Positions 17,274-27,003 of a stretch of DNA of 64,000 nucleotides are shown one piece after another. Numbering within the stretch: position 1 is the first letter of the stretch; every line of letters begins with the position of its first letter. A program made the position numbers and the translations under genes. Below the pieces are notes generated by a model. That model saw only the letters and a program-made list of their open reading frames with translations. It ran no database searches and was not told where the DNA came from. This DNA comes from Candidatus Obscuribacterales bacterium. GTDB taxonomy: Bacteria; Cyanobacteriota; Vampirovibrionia; Obscuribacterales; Obscuribacteraceae. The stretch covers positions 124,001-188,000 of the forward strand of contig JAGVLS010000010.1 in assembly GCA_020054205.1 (NCBI GenBank), given 5' to 3'.

Positions 17274-19367
17274 ATGTATCCACAAAATATAATTATTGTG
17301 CTAATAACATTAGTGCTTTTTACTGCTTGTTCACAGCAAGATAATAATTTTGAAAATGGAATGAAGGCTTATAGTGAAGCAAATTATGTGAATGCAGAAA
17401 AATATTTTTCCATAGCATATAAAAAAGCTAAAGATGAAAGAATTAAAAACGTACATGATAATGGAATTAAATGGCTAAAAATACGAAGCAATGCTATTGA
17501 TGTAATGAAACCGATGGCACCTTTATTAGCTTTTAGCGTTGATAAATGGCATATTGCACTAGGCAAAAATAGTCCGTGGGTAGCATATGGCTATTTAAAC
17601 TTAGCGTTTTTTGACTTACTCAATGCGCATTATGAAAAGGCACAATTAGCTATTGATAAAGCTTTTTCTATATATAAAATTACTAAAGCGCCGCAAAATC
17701 CAGACCTGGTTTTTTGGTTTAGTCATATAGGTAAATTCTATGAATCAAAAGGCATGTATTTACAGGCAGAAGCTATATATAAACGTTTGTTATCCATTGA
17801 AGAAGACGTATATGATAAAGATGCTTATGAGACTGTAAATAGTATTGTTAGGTTGGCTGCTTATTATGAACGTATAACTAAATATGATGGAGCGGAAATT
17901 TTATATAAAAAATCAATAGAAATTATTGAAAATACAATGCCGAATGTTAAGGACAAATTCATCTGGGCTTTTATGAATTTAGCACGCTGTACAAGCATTG
18001 CTGGTAATTTTGATTATGCAAATAAGATTTATAAAAGAGTAATTGATATGTCTAAGCACGACAGTTCTCACAGTGAAGCAAAAGAAATTAACACTACTGT
18101 TGCTTGGTTTTATTACAATCATGGACGTTTTGCTGAAGCCGAAAGTCTTTTTGATGAAATATTATCTAAAGAAAGTAAAGTAGTAAATTCTAAGGATAAA
18201 AAAGAAGAATTAGCAAACACTTTGCATAATTCAGTTATTTTTTATCAAAATAGCGGACAATATAAAAAAGCATTGTCTTCGGCAGAAGAGCTCTTTAATA
18301 TTCATAGAGAAAAATTGGGGATTAATAGTATTGAGGCAGCTCATGATCTTATTCATCTGGCAGCAATTGAAAATGGACTTGGTAATAATAATAAAGCACA
18401 GGCGCTTACCTATTGGGCATTGACAATTTTAGAGACGATTGCTTCTTATGATCCGGTGAAAGTAACAGATAATTTAAATCAAATAGCACTATTATTCTGT
18501 AAGTTTCAAAATGGTAAGATGGCTTATGATTTGTATCAAGAATCATGTAATATAGCTAGTGATTTTGAAAAAGCACAAAAGAATAGTTGGCATGCTATTT
18601 CTCAAGGGGCAAAATGTTATAGCGCAATGGCTAGTTATTGTTATGATTATGGATTATTGCCTCAAGCAGAAGATTGTTATAAACAAGCTATAGCGTACGA
18701 TCAATCAATTCATGGTATTGATTCTCTTGATATAGTGGATAATTTATTTCGACTAGCTAATTGTTATTACACAGATAAAAAAACTAAAGAAGCAAATATT
18801 GTTTTTAATCAAGTAAAAAATATCATTGAAAAAAATATAGGCAAAAACCATCCATGGTTTATAAGGGCTGAAGCCAATTTTGATTTTAATGCTTTAAATC
18901 AATTAAAGCCTTTAGAGACAAATTATCCTGATATGTGCTCAATATGTTATTTGGAAACAGCAAATAAATGTTTTGCTAGTAGTGCCAACAACAAAGCATA
19001 TTTATATGCTCATCAGACAATTGCTCTTAAAGACAAATTTGGACCAAATTGTGATAAAGAAAAACTAGAAGCAAAAGCCTTAATTGCAAAAATTGCCGGC
19101 ATTCAAAATAATTGGGCAAAAGCTGAATTGATAACAAAAGAATCTTTATCTCACGGTGATCATTGTTTGGAGGTATACGATTTTCAGGCTTTAGATTTAT
19201 TATCTAAATTAGGAAAGATATTAGGAGAATCATATATTCATCAAGGTAAAACTAATTATGCTTTACCTGTTTTAGAAAAATCATTATTATTATCAATGCA
19301 AGTACATGGTGCAAAACACAGCAATACCATTGAAATTCAAAAGTTAATTTCACTTTTAAAAAACTAA
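17274..19367 (+). CDS. TPR repeat lipoprotein, 697 aa
   Basis: I chose ATG 17274 because AAAGG lies eight bases upstream and the product then opens with a clean signal, MYPQNIIIVLITLVLFTACSQ, ending in a lipobox-like FTAC. The mature protein is a long array of tetratricopeptide repeats of the 42-residue type with bulky units such as AEAIYKRLLSIEE and ALSSAEELFNIHREKLG. It should sit on the outer or inner membrane surface as a protein-binding scaffold. It follows murT by 12 bases and converges with a receiver gene, overlapping it by four bases. Partner unknown. Confidence 0.85.
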   Translation: MYPQNIIIVLITLVLFTACSQQDNNFENGMKAYSEANYVNAEKYFSIAYKKAKDERIKNVHDNGIKWLKIRSNAIDVMKPMAPLLAFSVDKWHIALGKNSPWVAYGYLNLAFFDLLNAHYEKAQLAIDKAFSIYKITKAPQNPDLVFWFSHIGKFYESKGMYLQAEAIYKRLLSIEEDVYDKDAYETVNSIVRLAAYYERITKYDGAEILYKKSIEIIENTMPNVKDKFIWAFMNLARCTSIAGNFDYANKIYKRVIDMSKHDSSHSEAKEINTTVAWFYYNHGRFAEAESLFDEILSKESKVVNSKDKKEELANTLHNSVIFYQNSGQYKKALSSAEELFNIHREKLGINSIEAAHDLIHLAAIENGLGNNNKAQALTYWALTILETIASYDPVKVTDNLNQIALLFCKFQNGKMAYDLYQESCNIASDFEKAQKNSWHAISQGAKCYSAMASYCYDYGLLPQAEDCYKQAIAYDQSIHGIDSLDIVDNLFRLANCYYTDKKTKEANIVFNQVKNIIEKNIGKNHPWFIRAEANFDFNALNQLKPLETNYPDMCSICYLETANKCFASSANNKAYLYAHQTIALKDKFGPNCDKEKLEAKALIAKIAGIQNNWAKAELITKESLSHGDHCLEVYDFQALDLLSKLGKILGESYIHQGKTNYALPVLEKSLLLSMQVHGAKHSNTIEIQKLISLLKN

Positions 19368-19729
19368 ATTGCTACTATTTGTTTGATTTCTTCTACTAAT
19401 GTCATTGGATCAAATGGTTTCGTAAGAACATGTTTTGCCCCCAAATCTTTCATTGAATTTATATCTTTAATTGTTGATTTGGTGGTTAATATAACAACAG
19501 GTATGTGTTTAGTGGCAATATCTTTGTTTAATTCAATGAGAGTGGATTTACCGTCCATATGAGGCATAATCATATCCAATAATATAATATCTGGATTTTC
19601 AGATTTTGCTAAAGCTAGCCCACTGACACCGTTTGCTGCTTCAATAATTTCAATATTATCAATTAGGCTTAGGCTAAGTTTTACAATTGAGCGTGTATCT
19701 TCTTCATCATCAATTACTAAAACTTTCAT
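19364..19729 (-). CDS. Stand-alone receiver-domain response regulator
   Basis: A 121-residue protein consisting only of a CheY-like receiver domain. The acidic pair is in VIDDEEDT, the phosphoacceptor Asp in ILLDMIMPHMDG, the Thr in VVILTTKS and the Lys in LTKPFDPM. With no output domain it must act by protein contact or in a phosphorelay. It lies 14 bases downstream of deoC, which is not an obvious functional partner. No kinase is next to it; the nearest in the window is at 61.3 kb. Confidence 0.92.
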   Translation of the reverse strand: MKVLVIDDEEDTRSIVKLSLSLIDNIEIIEAANGVSGLALAKSENPDIILLDMIMPHMDGKSTLIELNKDIATKHIPVVILTTKSTIKDINSMKDLGAKHVLTKPFDPMTLVEEIKQIVAI

Positions 19730-19743
19730 TGGTAATTTTATTC

Positions 19744-20424
19744 CTAATAACTTGATGTTACCGGCTGTTTACCGCCAACTATAGCAATTCCAGCTGAAGT
19801 ACCTAATCTTTCCGCCCCAGCTTCTATTAAAGCTTTTGCTTTTTCTAAATCACGGATGCCTGCGCTTGCCTTGATAGTTAATTTGCTACCAGTAAGAGTT
19901 TCTTTGATCAACCGAATATCTTCAACTGTTGCACCTTTGCCATCTTTAACCAAGCCGGTTGAGGTTTTTACCATATGAGCACCAGCATCTATACAAGCTT
20001 TTGTAGCAACAACTTTTTCTTCATTGGTTAATAAATCAGTTTCAATAATTACTTTCACAACATGATTGCGAGCAGCTCTGACAATTGCTTTTATTTCGTC
20101 GGTAACATAATCAATAGCACCATTTTTTAATTGAGCAATATTAATTACCATATCTATCTCTTCAGCACCTTCTGAAATTGCTCTTTGTGCTTCGGCAATT
20201 TTAATATCAGTAAGATTTGCTCCTAGTGGAAATCCAATTACGGTAGCTACCGCAACATCGCTTGCTGCTAATTCTTTTACTGCCTGTTTGACATAAAACG
20301 GATTAACACAAACAGCATAAAATTTATGTTCAATGGCTTCCTGACAAAGCTTGGATATATCAGCAACACTGGCAGCTGGATTTAAATTTGTATGATCAAT
20401 ATATTTAGCAATTTCTAAACTCAC
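19744..20424 (-). CDS. deoC: Deoxyribose-phosphate aldolase
   Basis: A 226-residue class I aldolase that splits 2-deoxyribose 5-phosphate into glyceraldehyde 3-phosphate and acetaldehyde. Motifs are YIDHTNLNP, VIGFPLGA, VKVIIET, MVKTSTG with the Schiff-base Lys, and IKASAGIRD with the second active-site Lys. The last motif is usually KASGGIR; here the first Gly of the pair is Ala. The C-terminal GTSAG phosphate loop is present. It is followed by a receiver gene and diverges from the TPR-thioredoxin gene. Confidence 0.94.
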   Translation of the reverse strand: MSLEIAKYIDHTNLNPAASVADISKLCQEAIEHKFYAVCVNPFYVKQAVKELAASDVAVATVIGFPLGANLTDIKIAEAQRAISEGAEEIDMVINIAQLKNGAIDYVTDEIKAIVRAARNHVVKVIIETDLLTNEEKVVATKACIDAGAHMVKTSTGLVKDGKGATVEDIRLIKETLTGSKLTIKASAGIRDLEKAKALIEAGAERLGTSAGIAIVGGKQPVTSSY

Positions 20425-20541
20425 AATATAACTCCTAAGCTTACTTATTTGTTGATGTTATTAGTAAAACAATTATATATGTTCTATCCTTATAATGTAT
20501 GTCATAATTTTCAATTCCATAGTGATAAAAGGAATATAATA

Positions 20542-21258
20542 ATGTTCAAATGTCATTATATTGGCGTTTTTTCCTATCTGCTTGTTTTATTTAGCATTTT
20601 ATTTGCTAATTTCGGCATAAGTGTTTTAGCCAGTAATAAAAACTTTGATATTGCTATAGCAAAATATAAAAAAGGAAATTATGCTGAAGCCTTATCAATG
20701 TTCAAAGGATTGAGTCGTACTAACGCCGACAATATAATCACTCATTACTATTTAGCTTTATGCTATCAGTCTCTTAATCAGTTAGGTAAAGCTTCCGAAG
20801 AATATAATTATGTTTATAAATATGCAAAAGATAAATCATTAAAAGCTAGCGCTTTGTATGCATTAGGACAAATAAGTGAATATAAAAAAAGCAATAATAG
20901 AGCTGCATCCAATGTCAATGACAGTAGCAGTGCTAATTTAAAAATAAATCGCTCTATTAGACAAGAGCGTATAAAAGTACTGGAGTTTTATACAAATTGG
21001 TGTGGTGTTTGTCATAATTATGAACCAGTATTTAATAATGTCAAATCAAAATATTTGTCAAAGGCAGATTTTGAAACTTATAATGCTGAAGATCCAAGCA
21101 ATAGTGAATTAGTTCAACGTTATCAAATTAGTCGTTATCCAACTACTGTATTTGTCAATAAAACAGGAGCAGTTTTAGATCGTTTTGAAGGTGGTGCTAA
21201 TGAAGCTGGATTGATTTATAAATTAAATGGGGCTTTGAACAAAAACAACACTTTTTAA
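20542..21258 (+). CDS. Secreted TPR-thioredoxin fusion protein
   Basis: ATG 20542 is preceded by AAAGGA and gives a signal peptide ending near SVLAS. About 95 residues of TPR repeats follow ([20 protein letters not shown], then a second unit). After a Ser/Asn linker comes a thioredoxin fold with the redox motif WCGVC in [13 protein letters not shown] and the cis-Pro segment RYPTTVF. The CGVC motif suggests a periplasmic thiol-disulfide reductase or oxidase, with the TPR part selecting a client. The last 36 bases overlap the 3' end of carB on the other strand. Confidence 0.88.
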   Translation: MFKCHYIGVFSYLLVLFSILFANFGISVLASNKNFDIAIAKYKKGNYAEALSMFKGLSRTNADNIITHYYLALCYQSLNQLGKASEEYNYVYKYAKDKSLKASALYALGQISEYKKSNNRAASNVNDSSSANLKINRSIRQERIKVLEFYTNWCGVCHNYEPVFNNVKSKYLSKADFETYNAEDPSNSELVQRYQISRYPTTVFVNKTGAVLDRFEGGANEAGLIYKLNGALNKNNTF

Positions 21259-24200
21259 ATTACTAATATACTCTTGCAAGCTTTGAACTGATAATTGTCC
21301 TTGTTGCAATGCCGCAATTGCAGAAACTGTTGCTTCAGCCCCAGACAATGTTGTCACAACAGGAATACCGTAATTTAAAGCAGCCCGACGAATTAATTGA
21401 TCATCAACATGAGCAGTGCGTCCAGAAGGAATATTTAACACTAACTGGATATCACCATTTTTTACACGATCTACTAAATTTGGTCGTCCTTCTGAAACTT
21501 TATTTACCGTGGTAACAGGAATTCCACCAGCTAAAATGGTTTGAGCAGTACCACGTGTAGCTACTAATTCAAAGCCGAGCTGATAAAGTCTTTGTGCAAT
21601 TGGCACAACTTCATGTTTGTAAGCATCAGAGACACTGACAAAAATTCGTCCTGTTTTTGGTAAATCATGTCCAGCAGCAATTTGTGCTTTAGCAAAAGCT
21701 AAATTAAATTGTGAAGAAATACCCATTACTTCACCAGTAGAACGCATTTCTGGACCAAGAGAAATTTGTGAGCCAGGAAATTTTTTAAATGGAATAACAA
21801 CTGACTTTACTGCTACATGTGGCGGCAATAGTCTATCTGCTGTCATACCTAGATCAGATAATTTTTTACCAGCCATTACTTGAGCAGCTAATTTAGCCCA
21901 AGCAATTCCTGTTGCTTTAGATACAAAAGGTATAGTTCGGCTGCCACGCGGATTTACTTCTAATACATATAAAATATTTTCTTTTACAGCAAATTGGATA
22001 TTAATTAGTCCAATTACTTTCAATTCTTTAGCTAAACTGTAAGTTGCTAGACGAATTTCTTCAATTATTTTAAGTGGAATATTTTGAGTTGGTAAAACAC
22101 ATGTACTATCTCCAGAATGAATGCCTGCTTGTTCAATGTGTTCCATAATACCGGCAATAATAGTATTGTTGCCATCTGATATGGCATCAACATCAATTTC
22201 AATAGCATTTTCTAAAAATTGGTCGAGCAATACTGGATGATTTGGCTCTACATTGAAGCCAGATTTAAGCCAATTTTCTAATTCTTCTTGCGAATAAATA
22301 ATTGCCATTGCGCGTCCACCAAGCACGTAACTTGGTCTAACTAAAACAGGATAACCAATGGACTGAGCAATATTTACAGCTTGATCAACATTTTTCGCTG
22401 TTGCTCCTTTTGGTTGTCTTAGTCCTAGTTTTTCTAGTACTTTGCCAAAACGTTCTCTGTCTTCAGCCATATCTATAGCTTCAGGGCTTGTACCTAATAT
22501 TTTAATGCCGCGACTTTCCAGAGCCTTAGCTAATTTCAGAGGTGTTTGTCCGCCCAGCTGGATAATAGCGCCAATTGGTTTTTCTGCATGAGCAATATTG
22601 GTGACATCTTCTAAGGTGACAGGTTCAAAATAAAGACGACTAGATACATCATAGTCAGTTGAAACAGTTTCTGGATTTGAATTAATCATTATTGTTTCAT
22701 AGCCTAGCTCACGCAAAGCAATACTTGCTTGTACACAACAATAATCAAATTCAATTCCTTGTCCAATTCGATTTGGACCTCCACCTAATATCAATATTTT
22801 TTCTTTCGTGGATGGTGGAATTTCAGAATTAAATTCGTAAGTAGAATATAGATAGGGAGTATATGCTTGAAATTCAGCTGAACAGGTATCAATAGTTTTG
22901 TATACCGGCATAATATTATGCTTTATTCGTAATTTGTAAATATCATTTTCAGTAATTTGTTTATTTGTGCTTTTGGTAAGAATATTAGCAATTTGCAAAT
23001 CGCTAAAGCCAAGTCTTTTTAAATGAATAAGATATTTACTAGTCAAATCTGCTAAAGATTTAACTGCAGAAGCTAATGTTTGACTTTCTTGCCATAACAA
23101 AAATAAATTATCTAAAAACCATGGATCTATCTGTGATAATTCAAAAATCTCGTCTACATTTAAACCAGCGGTAAAGGCGCCGTATATATCCGTTAAGCGG
23201 TGATGAGTAGCAATTGCTAAACGTTGTTTCCATTGACTAATATCAGCTTTTTCGCGAGTAGAAACACCAACAAATCCAGATAGCCCTAATTCCAATCCGC
23301 GCAATGCCTTTTGCATGGATTCTTGAAAAGTACGTCCGACAGCCATGACTTCACCAGTTGATTTCATTTGTGTAGTTAAAGTAGTGTCACTACCACGAAA
23401 TTTATCAAAATTAAAACGAGGTATTTTAGTTACAACATAATCAATAACAGGCTCAAAAGAAGCTGGTGTCAATTTTGTAATGTCGTTAGCAATTTCATCA
23501 AGAGTTAAGCCAACAGCGAGTTTGGCAGCAATTTTTGCAATTGGATAACCAGTTGCTTTACTAGCTAAAGCTGATGAGCGAGAAACACGTGGATTCATTT
23601 CAATGACTACAATTTCTCCATCCTTGGGATTAATACCAAATTGGATATTTGAGCCACCAGTATCAACACCTATTGCCCGAATAATTTTAATTGCAGCGTC
23701 CCGCAGCCTTTGATATTCTTTATCAGTCAATGTTTGGACAGGAGCCACTGTAATGGAATCACCTGTATGTATGCCCATAGGATCAAAATTTTCAATTGAA
23801 CAAATGATTACCACATTGTCCTGACAATCACGCATTACTTCCAATTCAATTTCTTTCCAACCTAAAACACTTTGCTCAAGCAATATTTCATGAACGGGGC
23901 TAGCATTGAGTCCATCTGTTGCTAATGAATCTAATTCTTCTTGATTGTAAGCAATACCACCACCAGTACCACCTAAAGTAAAAGCAGGGCGAATAATAAT
24001 AGGAAATCCTAATTGAGCGGCAACTTCTCTAATTTCGCTCGTTTTTTTTACTATGCCTGATTTTGGTACTTTTAGTCCAATATCCAGCATTTTTTGTTTG
24101 AATAATTCACGATCTTCCGCTAATTTTATAGCTTTAAGTTTAGCGCCAATAAGCTCAACATTGTTTTTATCCAAAAAACCACTTTCTGCTAATTCGCAAG

Positions 24201-24495
24201 CTACATTTAAAGCTGTTTGCCCTCCCATAGTGGGCAAAATTGCATCCGGCTTTTCTTTTTTTATAACTTCTTGAGCAAAATAGGCTGTGACTGGCTCTAT
24301 ATACGTTTTATCTGCCACTTCCGGATCAGTCATTATTGTAGCCGGATTAGAATTAATAAGAATTACTTCAAAACCCTCGTCCTTTAAAGCCTTACAAGCT
24401 TGTGTACCTGAATAATCAAATTCACAAGCTTGCCCAATAGTTATTGGACCAGCTCCGAGGACCAATATTTTTTTTATGTCAGTTCGCTTTGGCAT
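21223..24495 (-). CDS. carB: Carbamoyl-phosphate synthase large subunit
   Basis: A 1090-residue enzyme that makes carbamoyl phosphate for arginine and pyrimidines with the glutaminase CarA. Two homologous ATP-grasp halves are seen: [18 protein letters not shown] at the start and [17 protein letters not shown] near 570. Each has [10 protein letters not shown] or VLGGRAM type ATP-binding loops. The C-terminal 130 residues are the MGS-like allosteric domain ([18 protein letters not shown]). Length is slightly above the usual 1070. No carA is in the window. The 3' end overlaps a convergent gene by 36 bases. Confidence 0.97.
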   Translation of the reverse strand: MPKRTDIKKILVLGAGPITIGQACEFDYSGTQACKALKDEGFEVILINSNPATIMTDPEVADKTYIEPVTAYFAQEVIKKEKPDAILPTMGGQTALNVACELAESGFLDKNNVELIGAKLKAIKLAEDRELFKQKMLDIGLKVPKSGIVKKTSEIREVAAQLGFPIIIRPAFTLGGTGGGIAYNQEELDSLATDGLNASPVHEILLEQSVLGWKEIELEVMRDCQDNVVIICSIENFDPMGIHTGDSITVAPVQTLTDKEYQRLRDAAIKIIRAIGVDTGGSNIQFGINPKDGEIVVIEMNPRVSRSSALASKATGYPIAKIAAKLAVGLTLDEIANDITKLTPASFEPVIDYVVTKIPRFNFDKFRGSDTTLTTQMKSTGEVMAVGRTFQESMQKALRGLELGLSGFVGVSTREKADISQWKQRLAIATHHRLTDIYGAFTAGLNVDEIFELSQIDPWFLDNLFLLWQESQTLASAVKSLADLTSKYLIHLKRLGFSDLQIANILTKSTNKQITENDIYKLRIKHNIMPVYKTIDTCSAEFQAYTPYLYSTYEFNSEIPPSTKEKILILGGGPNRIGQGIEFDYCCVQASIALRELGYETIMINSNPETVSTDYDVSSRLYFEPVTLEDVTNIAHAEKPIGAIIQLGGQTPLKLAKALESRGIKILGTSPEAIDMAEDRERFGKVLEKLGLRQPKGATAKNVDQAVNIAQSIGYPVLVRPSYVLGGRAMAIIYSQEELENWLKSGFNVEPNHPVLLDQFLENAIEIDVDAISDGNNTIIAGIMEHIEQAGIHSGDSTCVLPTQNIPLKIIEEIRLATYSLAKELKVIGLINIQFAVKENILYVLEVNPRGSRTIPFVSKATGIAWAKLAAQVMAGKKLSDLGMTADRLLPPHVAVKSVVIPFKKFPGSQISLGPEMRSTGEVMGISSQFNLAFAKAQIAAGHDLPKTGRIFVSVSDAYKHEVVPIAQRLYQLGFELVATRGTAQTILAGGIPVTTVNKVSEGRPNLVDRVKNGDIQLVLNIPSGRTAHVDDQLIRRAALNYGIPVVTTLSGAEATVSAIAALQQGQLSVQSLQEYISNLKSVVFVQSPI

Positions 24496-24741
24496 TTAAG
24501 TAGTATTTTTATCTTAATTCTAGAAATTACAATATTAGTTTACACATCTTTAGACAGTAAATCATATTGGCAAAATTCGTTAAGCGTTAAGTAGCTGTAA
24601 GAATGAAGTTCTAAGTATGCAAATTTATGAAAAAACCCATTTGCAGGTTTAATTTTGGGTGTTATAAAGAGGTTAATGGTTGGTAGGTAGATGGAAGAAA
24701 ACAATTTGGGATGTTTTTCAAATTCTTAAGTTAGGAGACTT

Positions 24742-25797
24742 ATGCTACGTCATAAGCGATTTTGCTTTACTATAACCATTACTTTGATACTTTTGATAGC
24801 AAATTGTTTTAACTGTGCTTCTGCTCAAGCTTTGGCTATCGACAATAGCTTTGAAACTGAATTAAAGATGCCTATATATCAATGGAATTCAGTAGAAACG
24901 CAACCAAAAGCAATTGTCATTGCTGTGCATGGTCTTATTATGCATGCAAGTCGATATGACGGTATGGCTAGTAATTTAGCACGTGAAGGTTTTACAGTTT
25001 TTGCTCAAGATTTACGTGGATATGGAAAACTTAGCAATACATGTAATCATGAGTATTGTACTGATGAGGATTGCCGTCAGATTATCAATTATGAAAAGAG
25101 TTTTCTTGATTTAGTAAAAATGACAAAAGCTATAAAAGAAAAATATCCATCATTACCTGTTTTTATTGTTGGTGAAAGCTTAGGTGGTGATTTTGCAATT
25201 AGGCTAGCAGGTACATATCCAAATCTAGTACAAGGGATAATACTATCGGCGCCTGCTATTCAGAGACATTCTTTTGTTGATATGCATATGATAGCTAATT
25301 TAGGAATTATGATTACTTGTCCTCGCACACAAATTAGCCTTTATCATTTTGTTAAGTCATATACTTCTGATGACCCAAGAATAATAAATGAGCTATTAAA
25401 TGATCCATTAGTACGTCATAGTTTAAGCTCGAGCGACCTTTTAAAAAGTACGTTTACTATTAGGAGAACAAAAAAATATATTGCTAAAGTTTCTCCTGAA
25501 ACACCAGTACTAGTAATTCAAGGAAGCGCTGATCGTTGCGTAAAAACAAATGGAGTTGTCGTTTTATTGGAAAATTTGCGATCGGTTGATCAAACAGTAC
25601 GTTGGTTTCCTCAAAGAGGACATATTATTCTTGAAACAGCTTATATAAGTACTGATGCCATGCAAACCGTATCTGAATGGTTAAATGAACATACAGGACA
25701 AATACCTCTACAAGCTAAAGCTTATACAAGATATTGGCAGAGTAAGTCTTTAAATGATATAGATACAAATTTGCTCAATGCTCAGAAAATAAACTAG
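24742..25797 (+). CDS. Secreted alpha/beta hydrolase (monoglyceride lipase/S33-like)
   Basis: A 351-residue protein with a signal peptide ending near CASA and TAGGAG seven bases before its ATG. The alpha/beta-hydrolase core has AVHGLIMHASRYD, the nucleophile elbow VGESLGGDF, the acid in VIQGSADRC and the His in QRGHIILE. It resembles the Hydrolase_4 (lysophospholipase/monoacylglycerol lipase) family. An insertion with several cysteines (CNHEYCTDEDC) could be disulfide-bonded outside the cytoplasm. Substrate unknown; a lipid ester is likely. It overlaps the convergent gamma-carbonic-anhydrase-like gene by 23 bases. Confidence 0.88.
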   Translation: MLRHKRFCFTITITLILLIANCFNCASAQALAIDNSFETELKMPIYQWNSVETQPKAIVIAVHGLIMHASRYDGMASNLAREGFTVFAQDLRGYGKLSNTCNHEYCTDEDCRQIINYEKSFLDLVKMTKAIKEKYPSLPVFIVGESLGGDFAIRLAGTYPNLVQGIILSAPAIQRHSFVDMHMIANLGIMITCPRTQISLYHFVKSYTSDDPRIINELLNDPLVRHSLSSSDLLKSTFTIRRTKKYIAKVSPETPVLVIQGSADRCVKTNGVVVLLENLRSVDQTVRWFPQRGHIILETAYISTDAMQTVSEWLNEHTGQIPLQAKAYTRYWQSKSLNDIDTNLLNAQKIN

Positions 25798-26299
25798 TAT
25801 TTTTATACTTTTGAGCATAGTCTACATAATTTTTCCAACCAGCAATAATTTTTTCTCTATCTAATTCAGTAATTTGCCGAATCACTTTAGCAGGAGAGCC
25901 CATAACAAGTGAATTGGCCGGAATTTGGCTATTAGGTGTAAGCAAAGAGCCAGCAGCGATAAGACAATTTGATCCTATATGTACGCCGTCCAAGATTATT
26001 GCACCCATAGCTATCAAACAATCATCTTCAATTTTGCAACCATGCAAAATTGCACCATGCCCTACTGTCACACGTGAACCGATACTAATAAAATGATTTT
26101 TGGTCACATGCAAAAGGCATCCGTCCTGAATATTCGTACCTTCACCAATTTTTATTTCATTGATATCAGCACGGATTACTGTTTTGAACCAAATACTTGA
26201 ATTTTTACCTATACTCACATTGCCAATTAGTACCGCATCTTGAGCAACAAATACGCTTTTATCAATATCTGGACTATATTTTTCAAAAGAATAAAGCAT
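25775..26299 (-). CDS. Gamma-carbonic-anhydrase-like hexapeptide protein
   Basis: A 174-residue left-handed beta-helix protein. It has hexapeptide repeats such as IGNVSIGKNSSIWFKTVI, GEGTNIQDGCLLHV and VGHGAILHGCKI. The three metal-ligand histidines of the family are visible in LLHVTK, TVGHGA and ILHGC. It matches the YrdA/PaaY/CaiE group, whose members bind zinc but often lack proven anhydrase activity. It is a single gene, diverging from the small unknown gene at 26.5 kb. Confidence 0.92.
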   Translation of the reverse strand: MLYSFEKYSPDIDKSVFVAQDAVLIGNVSIGKNSSIWFKTVIRADINEIKIGEGTNIQDGCLLHVTKNHFISIGSRVTVGHGAILHGCKIEDDCLIAMGAIILDGVHIGSNCLIAAGSLLTPNSQIPANSLVMGSPAKVIRQITELDREKIIAGWKNYVDYAQKYKNTSLFSEH

Positions 26300-26461
26300 G
26301 TTTCCCTCAATATTGTATTTTAGTAAGAGTACAAATTTGTTTACGTAGTCCAGTTTATCCTATCGAAAAGGGGCTTTACTGTACCTTTGACGTACCAATA
26401 AATTAGCAAAATGGCTGTCAAGATGTTACAATTAAGTACTTGCGGGGAGGCATTAGATTGA

Positions 26462-26947
26462 ATGGCATATTTTGAACAACCCTTGCGTAAGTTATTGGGC
26501 GTTTTAGCCCCAACTATTACTTATTTAAGTGAAAAAGGCAGTATTGATGTAAACAAATTGCCTCAAGAACATTTAGAGCCTATTAAGCAACTGGAAAGAA
26601 TAGGCGTAGTACATAAACGTAACAATCGTCTTTATGAATTACAGAAAATTCGTTTGAAAAAATTGATGGACTCGATGGGCATCACTTCATTGAGTGCTAT
26701 TGCTTTGGAAGCTGAAGCACTTCCTCAAACACCAGCTGAGACTATAGATACAGATGCTAGTCCAGTAATTGTAGCTGAACCAGAACCTATAACCGCACCT
26801 TTAAACGTAGTGCCAGAAACTATAATTGAAAATAAAGTGCTTGAAATACAAACAAATATAATTGCTGCTGAAGTTACAAATACTCCAGTAGCTAATAATA
26901 TTGATACTGTTCATCACATTATTGGTGATCGTTCTAGTCTCAAATAA
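26462..26947 (+). CDS. Hypothetical protein with winged-helix-like front
   Basis: The family is not recognised. Residues about 5-75 are helical and charged (LRKLLGVLAPTITYLSEKG, then IKQLERIGVVHKRNNRLYEL), with the spacing of a winged-helix fold: two helices, a turn and a short beta hairpin. The second half is Pro/Glu/Thr/Val-rich and probably disordered. GGGGAGG lies 11 bases before the ATG, a strong though slightly distant ribosome-binding site. It sits 53 bases before mutS2. A DNA-binding or adaptor role is only a suggestion. Confidence 0.6.
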   Translation: MAYFEQPLRKLLGVLAPTITYLSEKGSIDVNKLPQEHLEPIKQLERIGVVHKRNNRLYELQKIRLKKLMDSMGITSLSAIALEAEALPQTPAETIDTDASPVIVAEPEPITAPLNVVPETIIENKVLEIQTNIIAAEVTNTPVANNIDTVHHIIGDRSSLK

Positions 26948-27003
26948 TGTTCAGATATATCTAATTAGCATTCTGTGTTTATTACAATTAGCTTAATATT
27001 TTG

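Noticed and set aside
24541-24741. Possible structured leader before the secreted hydrolase
   Set aside because: Repeats of ACCCA/TGGGT can pair, but I could not match any riboswitch or build a convincing fold by hand.
26411-26461. 16-codon frame whose stop abuts the ATG of the 161-aa gene
   Set aside because: It looks like a leader peptide, but it has no ribosome-binding site of its own and no codon run suggesting attenuation.
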